Assembly: GCF_030540775.2 (NCBI RefSeq) | Contig: NZ_CP141266.1 | Coordinates: 2,653,001-2,717,000 of the forward strand | Reading direction: 5' to 3' | Length of the DNA stretch: 64,000 bases | From: Flavivirga abyssicola | GTDB taxonomy: Bacteria > Bacteroidota > Bacteroidia > Flavobacteriales > Flavobacteriaceae | In this document: positions 18,697-25,897 of the stretch, piece by piece | Layout: each line of letters opens with the position of its first letter | How positions within the stretch are numbered: position 1 is the first letter of the stretch | The notes under the pieces: model-generated | The model's input: the letters and a program-made list of their open reading frames with translations, nothing else | Database searches by the model: none | What the model was told of the DNA's origin: nothing | Position numbers and translations under genes: made by a program

Positions 18697-19581
18697 ATGA
18701 AAAATAATGTTTTAGGGCTCGTTTTAATGATCCTCTTGTTAGGGTTTTCATGTAAAGAAAAAAGAGAAACAAAACAGACTAAGTTGGAACCCAAAAAAAC
18801 ACCAACCCTAAATTTAGTCTGGCAAACAGATACGCTTCTAACAACTAGTGAAGCTGTTTTATATCATAAAGAGTCAGATATTATTTTTGTTGCTAATGTT
18901 AATAAATCTCCATGGGAAAAAGACAATAATGGCTTTTTATCAACCATAGATACCAAAGGCAATATTTTAGAATTAAAATGGCTCGAAGGCTTAAGTGGTC
19001 CTAAAGGAATGGGGGTTTTTGATGGTAAATTATATGTGAACGATATTGATAGAATTGTAGAAATAGACATAAAAACACAAAAAATAATCAATACTTATAC
19101 TGTTGATGGAGAACCGCAATTAAACGATATTACTATAAGTCCCGAAGGTGTAGTATATGCATCGGGATCCAGTACAAATTTGATTTATGTTTTAGAAAAT
19201 GAAGAGCTTATTAAGCATAAAATAGATACCGAAGGTCGATTAAACGGGTTACTACATCAAGATGAAAATATGTACTTTCTGGATTCTGGAAAACACTATT
19301 TTGGAAGCTATAATTTCAATTCGAAGACCTCAGAAATATTAACAACAGATATTGGACATGGGGATGGTATTGTTAGATTAGAAAATGGAGATTTCATTGT
19401 TTCTAGCTGGATGGGTGAGATTTTTTATATTGATTCAACTAATTGGAAAAAAATTCAATTGCTAGATACTAGAGAAAAAGCTATTAATTCTGCAGATATT
19501 GATTATATACCAGAAACTCAAATGTTACTGGTACCTACCTTTTTTAATAATCGGGTTATGTGTTACAAGCTCGATTTGTAA
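18697..19581 (+). CDS. Lipoprotein with NHL/SMP-30-like beta-propeller
   Basis: A lipid-anchored protein of 294 residues. The signal peptide ends in a lipobox (LLLGFSCKEK, lipid Cys about 19). The rest looks like a six-bladed propeller: repeated segments such as SGPKGMGVFDGKLYVNDIDRIVEID, EPQLNDITISPEGVVYASGS and GHGDGIVRLENGDFIVSSW resemble SMP-30/gluconolactonase/NHL blades. I see no full set of SMP-30 metal ligands, so it may bind rather than hydrolyse. Convergent with the sulfatase gene, with 21 nt between stops; probably co-transcribed with the DUF389 gene. Confidence 0.7.
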   Translation: MKNNVLGLVLMILLLGFSCKEKRETKQTKLEPKKTPTLNLVWQTDTLLTTSEAVLYHKESDIIFVANVNKSPWEKDNNGFLSTIDTKGNILELKWLEGLSGPKGMGVFDGKLYVNDIDRIVEIDIKTQKIINTYTVDGEPQLNDITISPEGVVYASGSSTNLIYVLENEELIKHKIDTEGRLNGLLHQDENMYFLDSGKHYFGSYNFNSKTSEILTTDIGHGDGIVRLENGDFIVSSWMGEIFYIDSTNWKKIQLLDTREKAINSADIDYIPETQMLLVPTFFNNRVMCYKLDL

Positions 19582-19602
19582 TTTAAAACATACGTACGCT
19601 AT

Positions 19603-21330
19603 TTAGCGATTAATTATAAATGCTTTGCTAAAAGAATTAGTCCCAGAAGTAATGTGTATAAAATAGTTTCCGTTAGTAATATTTGGATTTAGCTTTAATC
19701 CAACCTTATTTGGCGATTCTTTTAAAAGGTTTTTTTCAATTTGTACTGGATGACCTAAGGTATCATAAATAATAACATCAACAGCGTTTGTTAAATTACC
19801 ATTGAAAGTTATTGTAAGGTTAGATTTTACTGTAGGATTTGGGTAAACATAGCCAGAAACAGTTTCATCTATAAGAATATCTTCGACCGATAAATAACCA
19901 GGAAATGTAATTTCGAATTTTGGAAGATTGGCATTCCAATTGTTTTCTGCTTCAATACTATCAAAAAATTGAGGTGTTATATGGGTTTTAGACCATTGAT
20001 AAGCATCATCAATCATAGAGTTAAGTATTGCTGGGTACTGAGCGCTTAAATTATTGGATTCTCCTTTGTCATTATCAATATTGTATAGACGCCACACACC
20101 ATTACCAGTCGTATAAGCTTTCCATTGGTCACGTCTTATACCTACATTATTAATCTTTTTATGTCTCATGGCAAATATAGATTCACCAGCACGGGCATTT
20201 GTATTAATAATAATATTGTTTAAAATGTCTTTACCGTCTATTTCCTTACCATTCGGAATTGATGCTCCTGCTAGATTAACAAACGTAGGATATAAATCTA
20301 AAGAAGAAACAGGGTAGTCATAACTTGCACCAATCGGAATATTGCCATCAGGCCAATGCATGAACATGGGTACCCGAAAACCACCTTCGTAAGTGTCTCC
20401 TTTAGCACCTCTTAAAGGAGCATTGTTGGCCATACCAGTATTGTCCAATCTACCGCCATTATCACTTAGAAAAACGATTAGAGTGTTATCCAATTCATTA
20501 GCTGCGATTAATGCATCTACAATATTTTTTATACCTCTATCAACGGCATAAACCATAGCCGCATATTGTTTTCTTCTATCATTAGAATATGAAAATGAAT
20601 AGGGTGGATTTGTTAATATATTTTCATCTGATGTTTTGGATTGAATCGGAGAGTGTGGCGCATTGTAGGACATAAACAAAAAAAATGGATCACTGTCATT
20701 GGTCTCGGCATCTTGAATAAAAGCAACACCTTTATCAGAAAATAAATCTGTAATATATTCATTGGCAGGCTCATTAGCAAGCCCTCCATTTTCTCGTAAA
20801 TCTCTATTGTAGGCTCCATTAAATCCACCGTTTGCAGCTGTTTTGGTAAAATAATTATGTCCTCCAGTTAGCATACCGTAGAAATAATCGAAACCGCGTG
20901 AATTTGGTTGATGTGCTGCCGATTGGCCAAGATGCCATTTACCAATTAAAGCGGTATTATACCCTGCATCTTGTAAAACCTTACTAAAAAAAGTTTCGTT
21001 TGTATCAACTCCTAAAACATATTCATTATCATTCAAATTATATTGGGCGCCTATTTTATGGGGGTATCTACCTGTCATTAAACCAGCGCGACTTGGCCCA
21101 CAAAAAGGATGTGTTACATAAGCTGAGGTGAAAATAGTTCCGTTATCTGCCAAAGCATCAATATTTGGAGTCGCTATGTCTGTGCCCCCATTAAAGCCAA
21201 CATCTGCATAGCCTAAATCATCTAATAAAATAAAGACAATATTAGGAGATTGACTTATGCCTTGGAAATGACTAATAATTAATAATGTAATTGTAGTAAA
21301 TAATGGGGTAATTTTAAAAAGTGATTTCAT
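19603..21330 (-). CDS. Secreted type I sulfatase with T9SS type A sorting domain
   Basis: Formylglycine-dependent sulfatase, probably acting on sulfated polysaccharide outside the cell. The signal peptide is residues 1-27 (ending GISQ). Metal ligands are in LLDDLGYADVG, and the formylglycine Cys is residue 77 in CGPSRAGLMTGRYP, needing an anSME or FGE maturase. Further sulfatase motifs are GKWHLG, SYNAPHSP, SDNGG and LRGAKGDTYEGG. After the catalytic region (about 28-470) the last 75 residues (YVYPNPTVKSNLTITF ... SKAFIINR) form a type A sorting domain, so it is T9SS cargo. No polysaccharide-utilisation genes (SusC/SusD) flank it. Substrate is not predictable from this alone. Confidence 0.92.
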   Translation of the reverse strand: MKSLFKITPLFTTITLLIISHFQGISQSPNIVFILLDDLGYADVGFNGGTDIATPNIDALADNGTIFTSAYVTHPFCGPSRAGLMTGRYPHKIGAQYNLNDNEYVLGVDTNETFFSKVLQDAGYNTALIGKWHLGQSAAHQPNSRGFDYFYGMLTGGHNYFTKTAANGGFNGAYNRDLRENGGLANEPANEYITDLFSDKGVAFIQDAETNDSDPFFLFMSYNAPHSPIQSKTSDENILTNPPYSFSYSNDRRKQYAAMVYAVDRGIKNIVDALIAANELDNTLIVFLSDNGGRLDNTGMANNAPLRGAKGDTYEGGFRVPMFMHWPDGNIPIGASYDYPVSSLDLYPTFVNLAGASIPNGKEIDGKDILNNIIINTNARAGESIFAMRHKKINNVGIRRDQWKAYTTGNGVWRLYNIDNDKGESNNLSAQYPAILNSMIDDAYQWSKTHITPQFFDSIEAENNWNANLPKFEITFPGYLSVEDILIDETVSGYVYPNPTVKSNLTITFNGNLTNAVDVIIYDTLGHPVQIEKNLLKESPNKVGLKLNPNITNGNYFIHITSGTNSFSKAFIINR

Positions 21331-21699
21331 AACAAATCGGTTTTTTCAATATATAAGCATATATTTTTCTAGGTTTATACAAAAAAAACATATTTTGATT
21401 ATTAGATGTAATTATGAATTACCCATAAATTATCGAAATTTACCCATTGTTACTTGTTTTAACCCATATTCTACATTAGAAAGTCTATTACAGATTGAAA
21501 TTATTGCAAAATTTATCGTTTTACTGTATTTTTTAACTTAACTCTAGAAAGTACTCTATTAGAAATTAAAAAGCACTAGATTTTATTGCATTTTTCACTT
21601 TTCATTTCGACATTCTTAATGCATAATGTGGGTTGAATAAATGTACTGGTATTGTTTGTAGAAATAAAAGAGATATAAACAGTTAGGTGTAGAATTTGA
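21331..21699. promoter_or_regulatory. Regulatory spacer upstream of the sulfatase, with three ACCCAT repeats
   Basis: A 369-nt gap without a convincing gene. It must hold the sulfatase promoter (minus strand), but no clean TAnnTTTG box is visible; TATATATTG just upstream of the start and TTTTTTTTG further up are loose candidates. Three direct ACCCAT motifs lie at 21421-21426, 21442-21447 and 21462-21467, spaced 21 and 20 bp, about two helical turns, 91-137 nt before the sulfatase start. That is a plausible activator-binding array. The half nearer mlaF shows nothing else I can name. Confidence 0.4.
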
Positions 21700-22467
21700 T
21701 CACTGTTTCTCCTCAATATACATCTGACGTACTTTTTTCATAAGCTCAGAAGAATATACAAAGTCTGTAACTACTTCATTATCTGTTTTGAAAATGGTTT
21801 TATTAGAACCTTCCCAAGCTTTTAGTCCGTCTTTTAAAAACACGATTTTTTCACCAATCTCCATAACAGAATTCATGTCATGTGAATTAATGACCGTTGT
21901 AATTTGGTACTCGTCGGTAATCTCTTGGATAAGGTTGTCTATAACAATAGCAGTCTTGGGATCTAACCCAGAATTAGGTTCATCACAAAACAAGTATTTA
22001 GGATTGTTTACGATGGCTCTAGCTATAGCAACCCGTTTTTGCATACCTCCAGAGGCTTCGCTAGGCATTTTATTATGGGCTTTGTCTAAATTAACACGTT
22101 TTAACACAAAATCGACACGATCTTCCATTTCGCTTTTGCTTTGTTCAGTAAACATTTGCAGGGGAAACATCACATTCTCTGCAATGGTCATAGAATCAAA
22201 TAAAGCACTCCCTTGAAATACCATACCAATTTCAGCACGTAGATTACGTTTTTCATCTTCGGTTAATTGCGAAAATATTTTTCCATCATATGCAATAGAA
22301 CCTTCTTCGTAATCAAATAAGCCTAACAAGCATTTAAGAAAAACAGTTTTTCCAGAACCACTTTGTCCGATTATAAGATTTGTTTTTCCTTTTTCAAAGC
22401 TTGTGCTAATGCCTTTTAAAACTTCAACACCATTAAACGATTTATGTAAGTTTTTTACTTCTATCAT
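21700..22467 (-). CDS. mlaF: MlaF-like ABC transporter ATP-binding protein
   Basis: ATPase of an MCE/Mla-type phospholipid transporter that moves lipid between inner and outer membranes. Walker A is GQSGSGKTVF, the signature is SGGMQKRVAIARA, Walker B is YLFCDEPNSGLD, and the switch His is in INSHDMN. The Glu-Pro-Asn-Ser-Gly-Leu-Asp form of Walker B and the length of 255 residues fit MlaF. It overlaps the permease gene upstream by 4 nt (ATGA), so coupling is translational. The MCE substrate-binding subunit MlaD is not adjacent. Confidence 0.9.
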   Translation of the reverse strand: MIEVKNLHKSFNGVEVLKGISTSFEKGKTNLIIGQSGSGKTVFLKCLLGLFDYEEGSIAYDGKIFSQLTEDEKRNLRAEIGMVFQGSALFDSMTIAENVMFPLQMFTEQSKSEMEDRVDFVLKRVNLDKAHNKMPSEASGGMQKRVAIARAIVNNPKYLFCDEPNSGLDPKTAIVIDNLIQEITDEYQITTVINSHDMNSVMEIGEKIVFLKDGLKAWEGSNKTIFKTDNEVVTDFVYSSELMKKVRQMYIEEKQ

Positions 22468-23204
22468 GAGCCTAGCATCATATCAGTTAATATATAATTT
22501 AACAGAATTATTACAACCGATGTCCAAACAAAAGATGTGGTGCTTGCTTTTCCAACCTCAAGAGCGCCGCCTTTCATATAATAACCGTGAAATGAAGGGA
22601 TTGTAGCAAGAATAAATGCAAATACAAAAGTCTTTATAAAAGAATAAATTACATGAAAAGCTTCAAAATCGGTTTGGATTCCTAAAACATAATCCTCTAA
22701 TGAAGTGTAACCACCAAAAACACATGCTGCCATACCACCAAGAATCCCTAAAAACATCCCTATAGCAATAGCAAAAGGGTATAAAAGTAAAGCAATTGTT
22801 TTGGGCAGAACTAGATAATTTAATGAGTTTATGCCCATAACTTCTAAAGCATCTATTTGTTCGGTAACACGCATCGTGCCTATGCTGGACGTTATAAAAG
22901 AACCAACTTTTCCAGCCATTATTATAGAAGTAAAGGTAGGAGCAAATTCTAATATAATAGATTGTTTGGTAGCAAATCCAACTAAATATTTAGGAATAAG
23001 TGGGTTGTTTATATTTAAGGCGGTTTGAATCGTTATAACACCACCAACAAAAAAGGAAATAAATGCTATAATACCGAGCGAACCTATAACTAAATCATCA
23101 ATATCTTTAAATATTAATTTCTTCATCACAGACCATTTAGTTGGCTTGCGAAACATCTCAACTATCATTAAAAAATAAGCACCAATGTTATGAAGGTATG
23201 TCAT
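22464..23204 (-). CDS. mlaE: MlaE-like ABC transporter permease
   Basis: Inner-membrane permease of the MCE/Mla lipid transporter. I start it at the ATG whose first base is 23204 (MTYLHNIGAYFLM), giving about 246 residues, the normal MlaE length; a longer in-frame extension to 23402 runs over the divergent promoter region and is unlikely. Five or so membrane segments follow, with the MlaE motifs FFVGGVITIQTALN, GKVGSFITSSIGTMRVTEQIDALEVMGI and NYLVLPK. It is divergent from the phosphatase gene and forms a two-gene operon with mlaF. Confidence 0.9.
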   Translation of the reverse strand: MTYLHNIGAYFLMIVEMFRKPTKWSVMKKLIFKDIDDLVIGSLGIIAFISFFVGGVITIQTALNINNPLIPKYLVGFATKQSIILEFAPTFTSIIMAGKVGSFITSSIGTMRVTEQIDALEVMGINSLNYLVLPKTIALLLYPFAIAIGMFLGILGGMAACVFGGYTSLEDYVLGIQTDFEAFHVIYSFIKTFVFAFILATIPSFHGYYMKGGALEVGKASTTSFVWTSVVIILLNYILTDMMLGS

Positions 23205-23284
23205 ATAAAAATTTGTTAGTGCTAAAGTAAAAAAAAGTTGATGGTATTTAACCTTAATTTTAAATTTTGATGTTTTAAAATCTT

Positions 23285-23292
23285 TATTTTTG
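23285..23292 (+). promoter_or_regulatory. -7 promoter element for the PafA-type phosphatase gene
   Basis: TATTTTTG is an exact TAnnTTTG match. Its last three bases are the TTG that could be misread as a start codon at 23290, so translation must begin later, at ATG 23314. A TTTTG at 23265-23269 is a possible -33 element, though closer than the usual spacing. Confidence 0.6.
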
Positions 23293-23313
23293 AACATTAG
23301 AAATAAAACCGTT

Positions 23314-24978
23314 ATGTTAAAAAATATATTTTTACCCCTCTTAGTTTTCTTTTTTTCTATGTCTTGTAAGGCACAAAACACTAAAAAAGAAAACATTGCC
23401 ACTCATACAGTAATTGAGTCGAACCCAAAATTAGTTGTAGGCATTGTAGTAGACCAAATGCGATACGATTACTTAACACGATTTTATAATAAGTTTGGTG
23501 AAGGTGGTTTTAAACGTATGGTAAATGAAGGTTTTAATTGTAAAAACAATCATTTTAATTATATACCAACCTATACAGGACCAGGTCATACGTCTATTTA
23601 TACAGGAACAACTCCAAAGTATCATGGTATTATTGGGAATAATTGGTATGATAAAGAAATTAAAAAAATGGTGTATTGTGCTGGAGATGGTTCTGTTCAG
23701 TCTGTTGGTACTAAAAATACAGCAGGTCAAATGTCTCCTCACAGAATGAAAACATCAACATTTCCTGATGAGAATAGATTGTTTACTCAAATGAGAGGTA
23801 AAACTATAGGCATTTCAATTAAGGATAGAGGCGCTATTTTACCTGCAGGTCATACGGCGAATGCAGCTTATTGGTTTCATGGCAAAGATGAAGGTCATTG
23901 GATTTCAAGTTCATTTTATATGAATGATTTACCAAATTGGGTAAAAGATTTCAATGCATCCGATGCCGCAGAATCTTATTTTAAAGTTTGGAATACTTTA
24001 TATAACATTGATTCGTATGTAGAGAGTGGAAGCGATTTAAATACATTTGAGGGTGGCTTTAAAGGAAAAGAAACGGCAACGTTTCCTTATGATTTAAAGG
24101 CATTAAAAAAAGAAAATGGAGGCTTTGATATTTTAAAATCTACAGCCTATGGCAATAGCTTAACTACAGATTTCGCTCTGGCAGCATTAGATGGAGAACA
24201 ATTAGGTAAAGATGCTATCACAGATGTTTTAGCAATTAGTTATTCTAGTACAGATTATATTGGACATAACTTTGGCGTAAACTCAAAAGAAATTGAAGAT
24301 ACTTATCTACGATTAGATAAGGATTTAGAAAGACTATTCTCCATTCTTGATACCAAAGTAGGAAAAGGAATGTACACCGTGTTTTTAACAGCAGACCATG
24401 GAGCAGTAGATGTACCTGCGTATTTACAGTCTGTTAAAATTCCAGCAGGATATTTAAAGAACTCCGAACGCAAAGAAAAATTCCAGAAATTTCTAAAAGA
24501 TACTTTTGAAACAACAGATATTTTGGAAAACATTAGTAACAATCAAATTTTCTTAAATAGAGAAAGAATAAAAACCTTAGGATTAAATTTAAGTGATGTC
24601 CAAGATGCTATTGTGAATGAACAAATAACGTACAAGAATATTTCAAAAGCTTATACGGCAACAACAATGAGTTCTGTCGATTTTACTACTGGAGTTGAAG
24701 TGCTATTACAAAATGGATTTAATCAAAAAAGATCGGGAGATATATTATTAGTAGATGACCCAGCTTATATTTCTTATGGGAAAACAGGATCTACGCATGG
24801 TAGTGGGTTAAATTACGATACACATGTACCACTTTTATTTTTCGGAAAAGGCATAAAAAAGGGGCAGACCTATCAAAAAACAACAATAACTGATATTGCT
24901 CCAACCATGTCTGCGCTTTTAAGTATTAGTTTCCCAAATGGAACAACAGGACAACCACTAGAGTTTGTTTTAGATTAG
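23314..24978 (+). CDS. pafA: PafA-type alkaline phosphatase
   Basis: Periplasmic or surface phosphate monoesterase that releases phosphate from organic esters. The active site matches PafA of Elizabethkingia: metal Asp47 in VDQMR, nucleophile Thr88 in TYTGPGHT, Asn109/110 in IIGNNWYD, Lys170 and Arg172 in SIKDRGAI, then STDYIGHNFG, TADHG and GSTHGSG for the other metal ligands. The equivalent PafA residues are D38, T79, N100, K162, R164. The protein is 554 residues from ATG 23314; the TTG at 23290 lies in the -7 box. The N-terminus (FFFSMSCKAQ) is either a loose lipobox or a signal-peptidase I site. PafA enzymes are typically not repressed by phosphate. The nuclease gene follows after 1 nt. 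Confidence 0.93.
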   Translation: MLKNIFLPLLVFFFSMSCKAQNTKKENIATHTVIESNPKLVVGIVVDQMRYDYLTRFYNKFGEGGFKRMVNEGFNCKNNHFNYIPTYTGPGHTSIYTGTTPKYHGIIGNNWYDKEIKKMVYCAGDGSVQSVGTKNTAGQMSPHRMKTSTFPDENRLFTQMRGKTIGISIKDRGAILPAGHTANAAYWFHGKDEGHWISSSFYMNDLPNWVKDFNASDAAESYFKVWNTLYNIDSYVESGSDLNTFEGGFKGKETATFPYDLKALKKENGGFDILKSTAYGNSLTTDFALAALDGEQLGKDAITDVLAISYSSTDYIGHNFGVNSKEIEDTYLRLDKDLERLFSILDTKVGKGMYTVFLTADHGAVDVPAYLQSVKIPAGYLKNSERKEKFQKFLKDTFETTDILENISNNQIFLNRERIKTLGLNLSDVQDAIVNEQITYKNISKAYTATTMSSVDFTTGVEVLLQNGFNQKRSGDILLVDDPAYISYGKTGSTHGSGLNYDTHVPLLFFGKGIKKGQTYQKTTITDIAPTMSALLSISFPNGTTGQPLEFVLD

Positions 24979-24979
24979 T

Positions 24980-25789
24980 ATGAATAAAAAGATAATTTAC
25001 TCACTAGTAGCAATCCTTATTGTTTTTGGGATATATGGCTACGAGTATTTTTTAGAGGAAGAAGCAACAATTCAGATTGTTGAAACTGGTAAAGAAGTTA
25101 AAAATAATACAAATGAATATTTTTTACCTACCAGTACTACAGGTCAAATAATTCATCATGAGGGGTACTCATTGTCTTATAGTGAACCACATGAGCAGGC
25201 AGAGTGGGTTGCCTATGAATTAAAAAAATCCCATTTATCAAATAGTAATTTTAAACGCCCTTATTTTGAAATAGATAAAGCGGTAAAAACAGGTGCGGCA
25301 CACTGGAGGAGTTACAAAAATTCTGGGTATGACCGCGGACATTTGTGTCCAGCAGGAGATAAGCGGTACAGTAAAATAGCTCATGATGAAACATTTTTAA
25401 CAAGTAATATCAGCCCGCAAGAGCACCAATTTAATTCTGGTATTTGGAACAAACTAGAACAGAAAGTACGCTATTGGGCAAGGAAATATGATGGTGTTTT
25501 TGTAGTTACAGGAGGTGTTTTAAAAGGAGAAATGGATGCTATAGGTAATGATGAGGTATCCGTTCCAAATCAATTTTATAAAGTATTAATCGATAATAAT
25601 TCTGGTAAAACAAAAATGATAGCGTTTTTAATGCCGCATAAAAAGTCGAATGCTCCATTATATGAATTTGTTGTTTCTGTAGATACTATTGAAGCTTTAA
25701 CAGGAATAGATTTCTTTCCCCAATTAGATGATACTTTAGAAACTCAACTTGAATCTTCAAGTAGTTATAAAGGCTGGAGTTTTAATTAA
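24980..25789 (+). CDS. DNA/RNA non-specific endonuclease (NUC family)
   Basis: Exported or membrane-anchored beta-beta-alpha-metal nuclease of the Serratia nuclease/EndoG family, degrading DNA and RNA. One hydrophobic N-terminal segment (about residues 4-20) acts as a signal anchor. The catalytic motif is GYDRGHLCPAGD (general-base His in DRGH), followed by the Mg-binding Asn in HQFNSGIWNKLE. The length of 269 residues is normal. It is 1 nt downstream of the PafA-type phosphatase gene, so the pair may scavenge phosphate from extracellular nucleic acid: the nuclease makes nucleotides and the phosphatase frees phosphate. That role is inferred. A strong terminator follows. Confidence 0.9.
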   Translation: MNKKIIYSLVAILIVFGIYGYEYFLEEEATIQIVETGKEVKNNTNEYFLPTSTTGQIIHHEGYSLSYSEPHEQAEWVAYELKKSHLSNSNFKRPYFEIDKAVKTGAAHWRSYKNSGYDRGHLCPAGDKRYSKIAHDETFLTSNISPQEHQFNSGIWNKLEQKVRYWARKYDGVFVVTGGVLKGEMDAIGNDEVSVPNQFYKVLIDNNSGKTKMIAFLMPHKKSNAPLYEFVVSVDTIEALTGIDFFPQLDDTLETQLESSSSYKGWSFN

Positions 25790-25815
25790 CGTACTAATAG
25801 TATTAAAATATTATG

Positions 25816-25854
25816 AATCAAAATGTTAGCTGTCTAACATTTTGATTTTTTTTT
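25816..25854 (+). terminator. Rho-independent terminator after the nuclease gene
   Basis: A 14-bp perfect stem, AATCAAAATGTTAG (25816-25829) with CTAACATTTTGATT (25834-25847), tetraloop CTGT, and a run of T. One of the strongest terminators in the window. Confidence 0.93.
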
Positions 25855-25897
25855 GTCATTTAGTTTTACAAAAGTTAATTAATCAATAAATAATATT

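Noticed and set aside
23290-23292. TTG start for the PafA-type phosphatase
   Set aside because: It is part of the -7 box TATTTTTG. The ATG at 23314 begins a normal signal peptide. The same reasoning removes TTG 29578, 41571 and 47170.
23205-23402. Extended N-terminus of the MlaE-like permease
   Set aside because: The extension crosses the divergent promoter and the phosphatase start, and MTYLHNIGAYF at 23204 fits the usual start of the family.
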